In this document: one piece after another, positions 17,888 to 27,694 of the stretch
How the letters are laid out: each line of letters opens with the position of its first letter
Numbering within the stretch: position 1 is the stretch's first letter
Assembly: GCA_944393695.1 (NCBI GenBank)
Contig: CALYAY010000004.1
Coordinates: 1-64,000 of the forward strand
Source of the DNA: an uncultured Alphaproteobacteria bacterium
Lineage (GTDB): Bacteria; Pseudomonadota; Alphaproteobacteria; RF32; CAG-239
Length of the DNA: 64,000 nucleotides
Reading direction: 5' to 3'
Made by a program: the position numbers and the translations under genes
The notes under the pieces: generated by a model
What the model was told of the DNA's origin: nothing
What the model saw: the letters and a program-made list of their open reading frames with translations, nothing else
Databases searched by the model: none

Positions 17888-18523
17888 ATGACTGAAAATG
17901 AATTGCTTGATGTCTATGATGAAGACATGAATCCTTTAGGAACGGCCGACAAAGCCCAGGTTCATCGCGAAGGATTATGGCACAAGGCTTTTCGTTGCTG
18001 GGTCATCCGCCGCACTCCTGACAAAAAATGCAAAGTCTGGCTCCAGCTGCGCAGCAAAGATAAACAACTTTACCCTAATCTCTTAGCCACTTCGGCCGCC
18101 GGACACCTTCGTCATGGCGAACAAAACCGCGACGGCATCCGCGAACTTGAAGAAGAACTGGGTCTCAAAACATCCAAAGACAAACTGGTCAAGCTTTTCA
18201 CATCCAAAAAATCTTATCGTGACGACCATATCATCGACAATGAATTTAACCCGACCTACCTTTGCGAAACCCAAACTGAATTTTCCGAACTGAAACTCCA
18301 ACCGCAGGAAGTCGACGGCATTTTCGAATTTGAACTGGAAGACCTGCAAAACATGTTCAACCGCAAAATCGACAAGATTTTCTCTTCCGGCCTGACCAAA
18401 GACGAAAACGGAAACATGGTTTACCAAACCGGCTATTTCCGCCATCATGATTTCGTCCCCCACGATGACGCTTACTACCAAAAAGTCTTCAATACCATCA
18501 AACGCTATTGCGACGAAAGCTAA
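17888..18523 (+). CDS. Nudix hydrolase, isopentenyl-diphosphate-isomerase-like subgroup
   Basis: Begins L-L-D-V-Y-D-E-D-M-N-P-L-G, the pattern of Idi/YfcD-type Nudix proteins, preceded by AAGGAGGG. The Nudix box is G-H-L-R-H-G-E then R-E-L-E-E-E-L-G-L. Only six residues separate the first Glu from Arg-Glu, while the consensus has seven, so the loop is one residue short; the metal-binding R-E-x2-E-E core is intact. 211 aa. Substrate unknown. Its stop overlaps the stop of the convergent DUF4236 gene. Confidence 0.82.
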   Translation: MTENELLDVYDEDMNPLGTADKAQVHREGLWHKAFRCWVIRRTPDKKCKVWLQLRSKDKQLYPNLLATSAAGHLRHGEQNRDGIRELEEELGLKTSKDKLVKLFTSKKSYRDDHIIDNEFNPTYLCETQTEFSELKLQPQEVDGIFEFELEDLQNMFNRKIDKIFSSGLTKDENGNMVYQTGYFRHHDFVPHDDAYYQKVFNTIKRYCDES

Positions 18524-18783
18524 ACATTAAGAGAAATAATCCCGCTTTTCCACAAAAAATACCCGGCCAATACCAATACGGCAAACAAAATCAGCCAGAA
18601 TGTCGCTGATTTTCCGATACTTTTGCGATAATAAAGACCTTTTCTCCCCAGGTGAACATAATTTCCTTTCGGCCCGCTGCCGATACGGGCACCTTTGGTT
18701 CCCAAGGAAAATCCCACGCCTGATTTTGAAAGGTTAATCCGCACCGGCCCGAGATTAAAACCTTTTTTAATATAAAACCCCAT
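18520..18783 (-). CDS. DUF4236-domain small membrane protein
   Basis: 87 aa if started at ATG 18783, which has AAGGATGG about 9 bases upstream; longer in-frame starts would run through the tRNA gene and its terminator. The N-terminal ~55 residues match DUF4236: G-F-Y-I-K-K-G, I-N-L-S-K-S-G-V-G-F-S-L-G and G-P-K-G-N-Y-V-H-L-G-R-K-G-L-Y-Y. One membrane helix lies near the C-terminus. The domain has no known function. Confidence 0.8.
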   Translation of the reverse strand: MGFYIKKGFNLGPVRINLSKSGVGFSLGTKGARIGSGPKGNYVHLGRKGLYYRKSIGKSATFWLILFAVLVLAGYFLWKSGIISLNV

Positions 18784-18803
18784 GTTTTCCATCCTTTTCA
18801 TAC

Positions 18804-18830
18804 AAAAAACCGCCTCCAAAGAGGCGGCTC
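18804..18830 (-). terminator. Terminator of tRNA-Ser(GCT)
   Basis: On the - strand, stem GCCGCCTC / GAGGCGGT with loop TTTG followed by a T-run, directly after the tRNA 3' end. Confidence 0.88.
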
Positions 18831-18835
18831 CATAA

Positions 18836-18923
18836 TGGCGGAGAGTACAGGACTCGAACCTGTGCATCCCTATTCGGGATGACGGATTAGCAATCCGCTG
18901 CATTACCACTCTGCCAACTCTCC
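18836..18923 (-). tRNA. tRNA-Ser (anticodon GCT)
   Basis: 88 nt including an encoded CCA end. The acceptor GGAGAG pairs with CTCTCC, the long variable arm ATCCCGAATAGGGAT marks a class II tRNA, the T loop reads GGTTCGAGTCC, and the anticodon loop is TTGCTAA. It decodes AGC/AGU serine codons. Confidence 0.95.
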
Positions 18924-19010
18924 GGCTTTTCTGTGGTACGCAGATATATTTATATGATGTTTCGCCCGCCGTCAACATAAAAATACAAAAAATCGCCAAC
19001 AATTTAAAAA

Positions 19011-19039
19011 TTGATTCTTAAAAAAATTGATTTTATAAT
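19011..19039 (+). promoter_or_regulatory. Strong sigma-70-type promoter of the small lipoprotein gene
   Basis: TTGATT at 19011-19016 and a perfect TATAAT at 19034-19039 with a 17-base spacer. The predicted transcript would start near 19046, about 30 bases before the ATG. Confidence 0.65.
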
Positions 19040-19074
19040 CAGAACAAGGTTTTATTATTAAAAAATTATACATT

Positions 19075-19260
19075 ATGAAAAAATTTTTACTTTGGGTTTT
19101 CTTTACAACCCTGCTTTTAAGCTTAACCTCTTGTGGCACATGGAACTTATGGCCGCCGCACTACAAAGGCCCCTACACACACCATTACTATCGTGAACCG
19201 CCTCCGCCGCCGCCAGATCATCGTCCCATGCCGCCTGCTCATCATCACCGTCATCGGTAA
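19075..19260 (+). CDS. Small His/Pro-rich lipoprotein
   Basis: 61 aa. The signal peptide ends in a lipobox L-T-S-C at residue 20, so the mature protein is ~42 residues attached to the outer or inner membrane. It contains a run of six prolines and ends in a cluster of histidines and arginines (H-H-H-R-H-R). The His-rich tail could bind divalent metal, and a ZIP metal transporter gene converges on it, but a shared role is only an inference. No family recognised. Confidence 0.65.
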   Translation: MKKFLLWVFFTTLLLSLTSCGTWNLWPPHYKGPYTHHYYREPPPPPPDHRPMPPAHHHRHR

Positions 19261-19267
19261 AATTCAC

Positions 19268-19308
19268 AAAACCCCGGTCCGAACTCCAAACTCCGACCGG
19301 AGTTTTTT
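19268..19308. terminator. Bidirectional terminator between convergent genes
   Basis: Stem ACCCCGGTC / GACCGGAGT with a ~13-base loop; T-run on the + side and A-run at the left side, so it can end both the lipoprotein and the ZIP transporter transcripts. Confidence 0.75.
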
Positions 19309-19314
19309 GTGCTC

Positions 19315-20094
19315 TTAATGCATCACGATTGTCAGATAAGTCATCACAATAAAGCCCGTAAACAAAGCAAATGCCGACTGATTTGTTTTCTTGACATTAT
19401 ACGTTTCCGGCAAAATTTCATTAACCACCACAAACAAAAGCGTCCCGCCGGCCATTGCCATTCCCAGAGGAACAATTTTATCGCTGAAATTCATCGTCAG
19501 CAACCCGATAAACGCCCCCAGCGGCTGCACCAGTCCGATAGCCGCAGCCGCCAATGCCGCTTTCAGCCGCGAACATTTGGCCGCCACCAGCGATATAGCA
19601 ATAATCAAACCTTCCGGAATATTATGCAGGGCGATTCCGATAACCAGACTTTGCGGATTCATCAGTTCTTCGGCACTGTAAGCCACTCCGACGGCCAGCC
19701 CTTCGGGAATCTTGTGCAGCGTAATGGCAATAATAAACAGCCAGGCTTTTTTCAGGCTGAACCCAAATCCGTGATGCCCCATATTGTTATGTTCATGCGG
19801 CAACACGGCATTTAATATCCAAACCAGAGCCACGCCGGAAAAAACCGCCAACGTATAAATAAACCCCGCCACATGGATATCCGGATCAAATTTAACAATT
19901 TGCCCCATCGACGGCACCAGAAGCGAAAAGAAAGAAGCCGCCAACATCACCCCGGCCGCCACATTCAGCATAAAGTCAATATTACCCTGCGAATATTTTT
20001 TCTTCAGAAATATCATAAAACCGCCGGCTCCGGTCACCAAACCGGCAACCAGCGCAGCCGTCAGTCCCTGCCAGAATATTTCCGTATCTGCCAT
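19315..20094 (-). CDS. ZIP-family divalent metal transporter (ZupT/GufA-like)
   Basis: Imports Zn2+ or related metals. About eight membrane helices are visible. The paired metal-site motifs H-K-I-P-E-G in helix IV and H-N-I-P-E-G in helix V are intact. A His-rich stretch (L-P-H-E-H-N-N-M-G-H-H) lies in the loop between helices III and IV. The ATG at 20094 is chosen over a GTG one codon earlier; AGGAG lies 8 bases upstream. The start shares one base with the stop of the Nudix gene before it. Confidence 0.9.
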   Translation of the reverse strand: MADTEIFWQGLTAALVAGLVTGAGGFMIFLKKKYSQGNIDFMLNVAAGVMLAASFFSLLVPSMGQIVKFDPDIHVAGFIYTLAVFSGVALVWILNAVLPHEHNNMGHHGFGFSLKKAWLFIIAITLHKIPEGLAVGVAYSAEELMNPQSLVIGIALHNIPEGLIIAISLVAAKCSRLKAALAAAAIGLVQPLGAFIGLLTMNFSDKIVPLGMAMAGGTLLFVVVNEILPETYNVKKTNQSAFALFTGFIVMTYLTIVMH

Positions 20095-20663
20095 CACAAA
20101 CTCCTTTCTTTAATTTTCTTCATAATCCGCTCATAACACCCAAAAGCCTGATCATTTTTGCAATATTCCCTGACTTTACCATTGTCAAGCCACATGACGC
20201 CTGAATTTTCATCTTCTTTTGGTTTTACCGGCTCGTTTTCATCCGCCTCCAACACATACACCACATTATAATGCAGATGCCCGGGAACAAATTTTCCTTT
20301 TTTCCAATGACTTTGCACAACCATGATATTCAAATCAAAAGGCTCTTCCGTCACAACCCTCACATGTTGCAGCGAAGTCTCCTCCGTTGTCTCTTTCAGC
20401 GCCACCCGCAGCAGATTACCTTCTCCGTCGGCATGCCCGCCCGGCCAGGACCAGCTTTTATACAGATTATGAAAAATCATCAAAACTTTATCCCGCTCCC
20501 TGTTGACCACCCAGGCCGAAGCCGTCAGATGTCCTGGCAGGTTCTCCCGCAACAGAACTTTTTCGCCAAAAGCCGCAATAAACTGTAAAAAAGAATTCTT
20601 TTCAGCGTTTTCGGCATCCGTCTCCGGCTGAAAATTCTTAATTTCTTCCTGCAGCTTCAGCAT
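20094..20663 (-). CDS. Nudix hydrolase
   Basis: Nudix domain from residue ~45, with the box G-G-H-A-D-G-E-G-N-L-L followed by K-E-T-T-E-E-T. The first acidic residue of the consensus box is Gly, or shifted by one position, while the catalytic E-x2-E-E is kept. 189 aa with a helical N-terminal extension. It sits between a PfkB kinase and a ZIP transporter gene with 1-2 base junctions, so all three are likely one transcript. Substrate unknown. Confidence 0.82.
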   Translation of the reverse strand: MLKLQEEIKNFQPETDAENAEKNSFLQFIAAFGEKVLLRENLPGHLTASAWVVNRERDKVLMIFHNLYKSWSWPGGHADGEGNLLRVALKETTEETSLQHVRVVTEEPFDLNIMVVQSHWKKGKFVPGHLHYNVVYVLEADENEPVKPKEDENSGVMWLDNGKVREYCKNDQAFGCYERIMKKIKERSL

Positions 20664-20664
20664 C

Positions 20665-21576
20665 TCACAAATGACTTTCCGCAGATTGCACCACTGCCGC
20701 GGCGCATTGCTGCCCGGTTTTCACGGCCCGGACAATTCCCCGGTGACGGATATATTCATACAAAAAACCGCCGGCAAAAGCGTCTCCCGCCCCGGTCGTA
20801 TTTACCGTCTTGCTCACCGCCTCGGCATCATAACGGCACACCTGCCCCCGATACACACTTTCCACGCCGTCTTTTCCCAGAGTCTTAAGCATAAGTCTCG
20901 GAGCTTTTCCGGCAGGAATCTCCATTACTTCATATTCCCGGCGATTTCCGAACAAAACCGACACATAAGGCAATATCCGCAGCAAACGCTCACGATACTC
21001 CTGCACGATTTTTAAATCGGCCAGGGTAAATGCCACCTTCAGCCCCGCAGCATAAGCCATACAGACCGTCTGCTCCACAATTGCGGCACTGCCGTCCAGC
21101 CAATAACCTTCGACAAACAACCAGCCGGCTCCTTGTTCCAAAGCCAGATTCACCGCATCGCTTCTAACAAAACGGGCTGCCCGCCGCTTGGCGCAGACCG
21201 TCTTTTCGCCGCTTTCGTCAATCCATGATATGGCACAGCCGCTCTCCTCGCCTTCAGCAACACTCAGACAATTCCCAATACCGTATTCTTCCAGTTCTCC
21301 GGCAAAAAATCTCCCGATATCGTCATCCCCGGTCCTCCCCGCAAAAGCACACTTTCCGCCAAGCTTGGCATAAGTTTTGAGTGAATTGGCCACCGACCCG
21401 CCGCACGACCTTACGGCTTCCGGCCCGACAAGCGCCAGCATTTGGGAAAACTCTTCCTGTGTTGTATGGGCAAAACCTCCCTTGTCTGACGCCAGCATGG
21501 CATAAAACGGATTATCAGGGCAAAGCGGCACCCCGAAATCGACAATTGCGTTTCCCAGCCCCAAAAGCTCCGGCAT
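20665..21576 (-). CDS. PfkB-family sugar/nucleoside kinase (adenosine-kinase-like)
   Basis: Ribokinase-fold kinase. The first signature is G-G-S-V-A-N-S-L near residue 60 and the second is N-T-T-G-A-G-D-A-F-A-G-G-F near residue 258, which holds the catalytic Asp and anion hole. 303 aa is slightly short of the usual 310-330. The overall pattern resembles bacterial adenosine kinase-like proteins, but the substrate cannot be fixed. It lies downstream of gatB on the same strand with a 6-base gap. Confidence 0.85.
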   Translation of the reverse strand: MPELLGLGNAIVDFGVPLCPDNPFYAMLASDKGGFAHTTQEEFSQMLALVGPEAVRSCGGSVANSLKTYAKLGGKCAFAGRTGDDDIGRFFAGELEEYGIGNCLSVAEGEESGCAISWIDESGEKTVCAKRRAARFVRSDAVNLALEQGAGWLFVEGYWLDGSAAIVEQTVCMAYAAGLKVAFTLADLKIVQEYRERLLRILPYVSVLFGNRREYEVMEIPAGKAPRLMLKTLGKDGVESVYRGQVCRYDAEAVSKTVNTTGAGDAFAGGFLYEYIRHRGIVRAVKTGQQCAAAVVQSAESHL

Positions 21577-21582
21577 GTTTGT

Positions 21583-23040
21583 TTACCCCAGCTTTTTCTT
21601 CAGCAGTTCGTTAACCAGCCCCGGATTGGCCTTTCCTTTACTGGCCTTCATTACCTGTCCCACAAACCAGCCGAAAAGCCCCTGCTTACCGTTACGATAC
21701 GCCGCCGCATTATCCGGATTTGCCGCCAGAACTTCATCAATAACCGCCTCTATGGCCGAGGTATCCGTCACCTGCTTCAATCCCTTTTCCTCAACGATTT
21801 TTTCAGGATTTTCTCCCGTTTCCGCCATAATGGCAAAAACATCCTTAGCCGTTTTGCCGTTAATAACGTTTTGCGAAACCAGCTCCACCAGACGCCCCAG
21901 GTTTTCCGCCGAAACCGGTGAATCTTTCAACTCCAGTTTTTTTTCGTTCAACATGGCAAAGAAATCACCCATCAGCCAGTTGGCCACTTTCTTGGCATCA
22001 TGCCCGGCCGCCGCTTTTTCAAAGAAATCAGCCGTTTCTTTATTTTCGCAAATAACAATGGCATCATAAGGCGTCAGCCCCAGTTTACTGACAAAGCGCT
22101 CTTTTTTCTCATCCGGCAGTTCCGGCAGCTCTCTCTTAACCTTTTCAATATACTCATCATCCAACACCAGCGGCGCCAAATCCGGTTCGGGAAAATAACG
22201 ATAGTCATGGGCAAATTCCTTTTTGCGCATAACTTTTGTCTGCCCGCTGACCGGATCAAAATGACGCGTTTCCTGAATGACCACCCCACCGTTCTCATAA
22301 ACCTCAATCTGTCGGCGGGCTTCGTTTTCAATGGCCTGCATAACAAATTTGATACTGTTGACATTTTTCATTTCGCAGCGGGTACGCAGCTCGTCCGTCC
22401 CCTGCGGCCGCACCGACACATTAACGTCACAGCGCATGGAACCCTCATCCATATTGCCGTCGCAGGTGCCGATATAGCGCAAAATCGAACGCAGCTTCTT
22501 CAAAAAAGCCCCTGCTTCCGCCGGCGCGCTAAAATCCGGCTTGGTCACAATTTCCATTAATCCCACGCCGGCCCGGTTCAGGTCAATAAATGTCTTTTTC
22601 GGGTCAATATCATGAATCGATTTACCGGCATCCTGCTCAATATGCATTCTTTCTATACCGATAGCCTTAACGCTTCCGTCCGGCAAGTCGATATCCACAC
22701 GCCCCTCGCCGACAATCGGATACTTAAACTGGGTAATCTGATACCCCTGCGGCAAATCGGCATAAAAATAATTTTTTCGGGCAAAATTTGAATATTTATT
22801 AATTTTTGCCCGCAGTCCCAAACCGGTTTTAACTGCCTGATGCACGCAATATTTGTTCAGCGTTGGTAACATACCGGGCATCCCTGCATCGACAAACGAC
22901 ACATGCTCATTAACTTCCGCTCCGAATTCCGTAGAAGCTCCGCTATAAATTTTTGACTTGGAAATAATCTGGCAGTGAATTTCCAAACCACAGACAATTT
23001 CCCATTTGCCTTTCGGCGTTTCGATAACAAAATCTGCCAT
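21583..23040 (-). CDS. gatB: Asp/Glu-tRNA amidotransferase subunit B
   Basis: Part of GatCAB, which converts Glu-tRNA(Gln) and/or Asp-tRNA(Asn) to the amide form. N-terminal [12 protein letters not shown], later [10 protein letters not shown] and [16 protein letters not shown] are family signatures. The tail (from ~residue 330) is the YqeY-like tRNA-binding domain ending in [13 protein letters not shown]. 485 aa is standard. Follows gatA by 4 bases. Confidence 0.97.
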   Translation of the reverse strand: MADFVIETPKGKWEIVCGLEIHCQIISKSKIYSGASTEFGAEVNEHVSFVDAGMPGMLPTLNKYCVHQAVKTGLGLRAKINKYSNFARKNYFYADLPQGYQITQFKYPIVGEGRVDIDLPDGSVKAIGIERMHIEQDAGKSIHDIDPKKTFIDLNRAGVGLMEIVTKPDFSAPAEAGAFLKKLRSILRYIGTCDGNMDEGSMRCDVNVSVRPQGTDELRTRCEMKNVNSIKFVMQAIENEARRQIEVYENGGVVIQETRHFDPVSGQTKVMRKKEFAHDYRYFPEPDLAPLVLDDEYIEKVKRELPELPDEKKERFVSKLGLTPYDAIVICENKETADFFEKAAAGHDAKKVANWLMGDFFAMLNEKKLELKDSPVSAENLGRLVELVSQNVINGKTAKDVFAIMAETGENPEKIVEEKGLKQVTDTSAIEAVIDEVLAANPDNAAAYRNGKQGLFGWFVGQVMKASKGKANPGLVNELLKKKLG

Positions 23041-23044
23041 AATC

Positions 23045-24508
23045 TTACTTCCTCACAAAATGAACATCTTTTTCCAGGGCATAAGCCGTTTTCAAAACCG
23101 TTTCCTCATCAAAGGCCCGGCCGATAAGCTGCAGGCCCAGAGGCAGCCCCTGCCCTGACACCCCTGCCGGAAGACTGATGGCCGGCAACCCTGCCAGATT
23201 GACCGACACCGTAAACACATCATTCAGCCACATATTAATCGGATTATCCTTCATCGACTTGTCACCCAGGGCAAAAGCACCGGTCGGAGCCGTCGGCGTC
23301 AAAATAATGTCACATTTCTTAAAAGCCTCAAGAAAATCATTGCGGATAAGCCGCCGCACTTTCTGTGCCTTTAGATAATACGCATCATAATACCCGGCTG
23401 ACAACACATAAGTACCGATCATAATCCGGCGTTTGACCTCTGCGCCAAAACCCTCCGAACGGGTATTGATATACAAATCATCCAGATGCTCGCCGGGAAC
23501 TCTCAAGCCGTAACGAATACCGTCATAACGCGCCAGATTTGACGAAGCTTCCGCCGGCGCGATAATATAATAAACCGCCAGTGCATATTTCGTATGCGGC
23601 AGCGAAATGTCGACAATCTCGGCCCCTCTGTCCCGCAACATGGCTATTCCCTTATCCCAGCAGGCGGCAATTTCCTCATTTAACCCCTCCGGCCGATATT
23701 CCCGGGGAATACCGATTTTCAATCCCCGGATATCCTGTCCCAGCACAGCTTCAAAATCAGGAACATTAACTTTGGCCGAGGTTGAATCTTTGGCATCATA
23801 CCCGGACATAACTTTAAGCAGCGCCGCACAATCACGCACATCCTTGGCAATCGGCCCTGCCTGATCCAATGACGAAGCAAACGCGATAATTCCGTAGCGT
23901 GAGCAGCGCCCATAAGTCGGCTTAATCCCGGTAACACCGCAAAAAGCCGCCGGCTGACGAATAGACCCTCCGGTATCCGTTCCGGTCGCCGCCGCACACA
24001 TTTCCGCCGCCACTGCCGCCGCTGAGCCGCCCGAAGATCCGCCGGGAACCAAATCGGCATCGCTGCCCTTTGCTTTCCACGGATTTATCGCCGGCCCGAA
24101 ACAACTGGTTTCATTACTGCCCCCCATGGCAAATTCATCCATATTCAGCTTGCCGAGCACCGTAACCCCGGCCTGCAAAAGCTTGGATGTCACCGTTGAT
24201 TCATAAGGCGGAACAAAATTATCCAGAATATGCGAACAAGCCGTTGTGCGGATTCCTTTGGTACAAAACAGATCCTTAATCCCCATCGGAATACCTTCCA
24301 GCTCTCCGGCTATTCCGTTGCGATATTTCTCATCTGCAACCGCCGCCTGTTCCAAAGCATGCTCCGGCGTTTCCGTTACATAAGCATTCAGCCTGCGGCT
24401 CTCCTCCATTTTGGAAATATATGCCTTTGTCAGCTCAACCGACGAAAATTCTCTTTTCCGCAATCCGTCCCGGGCTTCCGCCACCGTCAACTTTGTCAAA
24501 TCACTCAT
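23045..24508 (-). CDS. gatA: Asp/Glu-tRNA amidotransferase subunit A
   Basis: Glutaminase subunit that releases ammonia for GatB. The amidase signature [12 protein letters not shown] lies near residue 150 and [10 protein letters not shown] holds the nucleophile; the catalytic Lys is in I-K-D-L-F near residue 74. 487 aa. Second in gatC-gatA-gatB. Confidence 0.97.
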   Translation of the reverse strand: MSDLTKLTVAEARDGLRKREFSSVELTKAYISKMEESRRLNAYVTETPEHALEQAAVADEKYRNGIAGELEGIPMGIKDLFCTKGIRTTACSHILDNFVPPYESTVTSKLLQAGVTVLGKLNMDEFAMGGSNETSCFGPAINPWKAKGSDADLVPGGSSGGSAAAVAAEMCAAATGTDTGGSIRQPAAFCGVTGIKPTYGRCSRYGIIAFASSLDQAGPIAKDVRDCAALLKVMSGYDAKDSTSAKVNVPDFEAVLGQDIRGLKIGIPREYRPEGLNEEIAACWDKGIAMLRDRGAEIVDISLPHTKYALAVYYIIAPAEASSNLARYDGIRYGLRVPGEHLDDLYINTRSEGFGAEVKRRIMIGTYVLSAGYYDAYYLKAQKVRRLIRNDFLEAFKKCDIILTPTAPTGAFALGDKSMKDNPINMWLNDVFTVSVNLAGLPAISLPAGVSGQGLPLGLQLIGRAFDEETVLKTAYALEKDVHFVRK

Positions 24509-24525
24509 CTTATCGTTACCCCCGC

Positions 24526-24813
24526 TTATTCAACAACTTTCGGAACCACAAAATAGCCATACTCGGCATCCGGCGCATTGGCCAGCACCTCATCCCGGCA
24601 GTTCCCGTCCGTCACCTCATCGTCTCTCAACGTCAGATTAAAATCATTAACCGATTCCAAAGGGGCGACATTATCCGTATTAACTTCGTTCAGCTGCTCA
24701 ATCCAGTTAAAAATATTGTTAAATTCCTGTTCCGTATCTTTAATCTTGTCATCATTCACTTTCAGTCGCGACAAAAAAGCAATTCGCTTAACCGTTTCCG
24801 TATCAACAGCCAT
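24526..24813 (-). CDS. gatC: Asp/Glu-tRNA amidotransferase subunit C
   Basis: 95-aa subunit that clamps GatA to GatB. Start M-A-V-D-T-E-T-V at 24813 is the family's usual N-terminus and has AGAGGA upstream; an earlier in-frame ATG at 24870 would overlap sppA. Typical R-I-A-F-L-S-R-L and the C-terminal F-V-V-P-K-V-V-E are present. Opens the gatCAB operon. Confidence 0.95.
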   Translation of the reverse strand: MAVDTETVKRIAFLSRLKVNDDKIKDTEQEFNNIFNWIEQLNEVNTDNVAPLESVNDFNLTLRDDEVTDGNCRDEVLANAPDAEYGYFVVPKVVE

Positions 24814-24832
24814 TTTTTTTATCCTCTCACTT

Positions 24833-26668
24833 CTACATATTAACCCTGAACGGCGGCAGTGCGGTTTCATACTGCATTCTCAGCAGCATATTAACCTCTT
24901 CTCCGTCAAATCCAAAATCTTTCACCGCCTTATTAACAAAAATACGCGGTCTTCCGCTCAACAGTTCGCTGATTTTCTCCTGCAGCGACTTTTCCCCCGG
25001 ATAATACACCACATGCACCGGCTTTTTGCCTTCTGCGATACCGGATAATTCTGCCGCCTTGCAAACAGCCTCTTTAATACCGCCCAAAGCATCGACCAGT
25101 TTCAGTTTAACGGCCTCTTTCCCGATCCATACCCGTCCTCGGGCGGCTTTATCCGTTTCTTCAGCCGAAAGCCCGCGGGCCTCTGCCGTTTTTTGCGTAA
25201 AATCATGATAAATATTATCCAGCGACCGGTTGAATACCTTCTTCTCCTGAGCCGAAAACTTACGATTCGGGCTCAAAATTCCGGCATTTTTACCAAAACT
25301 CACCGTCCCGAACGAAACACCCAGCTTCTGCCACAAACCATCCAACACCAGTTTGCCGCCCAACACGCCGATAGAACCGGTCACCGTTGCCGGTTCAGCT
25401 ATAATATAATCCCCCGCCAGAGCAATAAAATAACCTCCTGATGCGGCATAATCCCCCATAGACACAACCACCGGAATTTTTCTGTTCTCCTTCAGTTGCT
25501 TCAGGGCAAACCAGATTTCCTTAGCCGCGGTATAACTGCCGCCCGGAGAATTAATCCGCAAGATTAAAGCATCAACATCGTCATCCTGATTAATTTCGTC
25601 CAGCTGAGCCACCATGGTTTCAGCACCGGCATTAATGGTTCCGTCAACCGGGTTTATCGAACTTTCACCCTCAACAATGTCGCCTTCAATAACCATATAG
25701 GCAATCTTCGGCGCTTTTTTGGCACTTTTATCAGACACCGCCATCCGATAACTTTCAATATCAAACAATTCACCGTCATATTCTTTGACAACCGCCTCAA
25801 TCAATTCCGGCTTATAACCTTCTTTGGTAATAAGATTGTTTTCCAGTCCCTCGTTTGAAGTCAGGGGAGCCGCATCCACCAGCTTTTTCACCCTGGATTC
25901 GTCCAATCCCCTGCTGCCGGCGATTTCAGACACAATCTGCCGATAGATATTTCCGCCCAGGCGGCTCATTTCCTGCCGATAAGTCTTTGAAAAACCTCTG
26001 TCTGTCAAAAAAGCCATAGCTGATTTATATTCTTTGCGGGCATAAAACTCCGGTTCAATACCGACTCTGTCCAGCAGCCGGCGCAAAAACGGCACCTCAA
26101 TATTTACCCCGGTAATACCGATCTCGGATCCCGACATTAAAACAATCTCGTCAAAAACCGACGCCAGATAATACTCTGCCGTACCGCCGCCCATCTCGCC
26201 GAACCCCGAAGAATAAAGATAAGTCTTTTTACCTGCCTGACGGAATTCATTGATTAACCGGCGCAGGTTTTGAATTTGCGCCAGCCCCAAATCGGTTGAG
26301 CCCAGGTTAACCGCCAAAGCCTTAACCCGTTCGTCTCCGATGGCCGTATCCAGGGCCGCCGTCAGATCATAAAAAGACATCGGCCGGCTGCCGCTCAACT
26401 CCGCCCATAAATCATAACTGCGTTGTTCTGAAAAAGACATATTGTCAAAATCAACGGTCAGCACCGCCTTTTCGGGAACTTCCGGCACCATTGTCCGCCA
26501 GCTGTCCTGCTTCAACGCTCCGGCCAAAGTCAAAACAACGATAAAAGCCATCACTCCGAACAAAGCCAGAGCATAGACCACAATTTTAAACATCACATAA
26601 ACTTTTCCGGTCTTTTCTTTATTTCCGGAAAGTCTGGGAAAAGGCGTTTCTATTTTACTGCTCATCAT
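24833..26668 (-). CDS. sppA: Signal peptide peptidase SppA, 67-kDa type
   Basis: Membrane-bound serine protease that degrades cleaved signal peptides. One N-terminal membrane helix (~residues 25-50) is followed by two tandem ClpP-fold domains. The general-base Lys is in Y-A-R-K-E-Y-K-S-A near residue 200 and the nucleophile Ser is in D-Y-A-A-S-G-G-Y near residue 400. ATG 26668 has AGGA 7 bases upstream; a longer frame begins at 26704 without one. Length ~611 aa fits the long type. Confidence 0.93.
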   Translation of the reverse strand: MMSSKIETPFPRLSGNKEKTGKVYVMFKIVVYALALFGVMAFIVVLTLAGALKQDSWRTMVPEVPEKAVLTVDFDNMSFSEQRSYDLWAELSGSRPMSFYDLTAALDTAIGDERVKALAVNLGSTDLGLAQIQNLRRLINEFRQAGKKTYLYSSGFGEMGGGTAEYYLASVFDEIVLMSGSEIGITGVNIEVPFLRRLLDRVGIEPEFYARKEYKSAMAFLTDRGFSKTYRQEMSRLGGNIYRQIVSEIAGSRGLDESRVKKLVDAAPLTSNEGLENNLITKEGYKPELIEAVVKEYDGELFDIESYRMAVSDKSAKKAPKIAYMVIEGDIVEGESSINPVDGTINAGAETMVAQLDEINQDDDVDALILRINSPGGSYTAAKEIWFALKQLKENRKIPVVVSMGDYAASGGYFIALAGDYIIAEPATVTGSIGVLGGKLVLDGLWQKLGVSFGTVSFGKNAGILSPNRKFSAQEKKVFNRSLDNIYHDFTQKTAEARGLSAEETDKAARGRVWIGKEAVKLKLVDALGGIKEAVCKAAELSGIAEGKKPVHVVYYPGEKSLQEKISELLSGRPRIFVNKAVKDFGFDGEEVNMLLRMQYETALPPFRVNM

Positions 26669-26751
26669 CAAAATCCTGAAAAACCGCCGGCGATATGATT
26701 TCACGCGGCGGCTTCACTATAACCAAATATTGCTCTGAATTCAAGTCCCGA

Positions 26752-27585
26752 TTAAAAATCCATCAAAACCTGACCGGATTCATGAGCATTGTCAATAGCA
26801 ACCATTCCGATGGAATGATATCCGGCATCCACATGCAAAACTTCGCCCGTAATCGCCGAACCCCAGGGCGAAAGCAATGCCAGAGCCGCATGCCCGACTT
26901 CATCCTGGGTCACATTGCGCTTCAACGGCGCATTCAGCTCATTCCAACGCAAAATCTTGCGAAAATCACCGATACCCGATGCCGCCAGCGTCTTAATCGG
27001 ACCGGCAGAAATCGCATTCACGCGCACTCCCTGTCTGCCCATATCAACGGCTGCATAACGAACGGCCGCATCCAGAGCCGCCTTGGCCACACCCATAATA
27101 TTGTAATTAGGCAGGGTACGTTCACCGCCCAGATACGTCAGGGTAACGATAGAACCGCCCTCATTCATAATCGGAGCCGCACATCTGCAGGTTTCCAAAA
27201 AGGAATAGCAGGAAATATGCATCGTATTCAAAAAGTTTTGCAACGATGTGTCGATTGTCCGCCCCTTAAGCTCGTTTTTATCGGAAAAAGCAATGGCATG
27301 AACCACAAAATCAATTTTTCCCCATTTCTCGCCGAGTTCTTTAAAGCAGGCTTCAACGCTGGCACTGTCCGTCACGTCGCATTTAATCAGCATCGGAGGA
27401 AAAGCAAGTTGCTCGGCCAGAGGTTTAACTCTTTTTTCCAAAGCTTCGCCCTGATACGAAATTGCAATCTGGGCACCCTGCTCGTTCAAAGCCTGGGCAA
27501 TACCCCATGCAATTGACTTATCGTTGGCCAGACCCATAATCAGACCTTTTTTTCCTGCCATTAAAGGAGCGGTTGTCGTCATCAT
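26752..27585 (-). CDS. fabI: Enoyl-[acyl-carrier-protein] reductase (NADH)
   Basis: Last step of fatty-acid elongation. The N-terminal G-L-A-N-D-K-S-I-A-W-G-I-A cofactor motif and the catalytic Tyr/Lys pair in Y-N-I-M-G-V-A-K (Tyr, six residues, Lys) with L-T-Y-L-G-G-E before it are intact. 277 aa. Two consecutive ATGs (27585, 27582) can serve, both after AAAGGA. Monocistronic or read with sppA, which starts 83 bases further on. Confidence 0.96.
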   Translation of the reverse strand: MMTTTAPLMAGKKGLIMGLANDKSIAWGIAQALNEQGAQIAISYQGEALEKRVKPLAEQLAFPPMLIKCDVTDSASVEACFKELGEKWGKIDFVVHAIAFSDKNELKGRTIDTSLQNFLNTMHISCYSFLETCRCAAPIMNEGGSIVTLTYLGGERTLPNYNIMGVAKAALDAAVRYAAVDMGRQGVRVNAISAGPIKTLAASGIGDFRKILRWNELNAPLKRNVTQDEVGHAALALLSPWGSAITGEVLHVDAGYHSIGMVAIDNAHESGQVLMDF

Positions 27586-27694
27586 TATTTCCTTTGCATT
27601 AAAAAAAAATTACATTAAATTAACCTCTAAGAGTTATTTTAATTCTATATAAAATTTCCTGACTGTTGTAAACATTTTTTTTAAAGGATTGCGT

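Noticed and set aside
18784-19002. Longer form of the DUF4236 protein starting at 19002
   Set aside because: The extension would translate through tRNA-Ser(GCT) and its terminator; the ATG at 18783 has a good ribosome site and starts at the domain.
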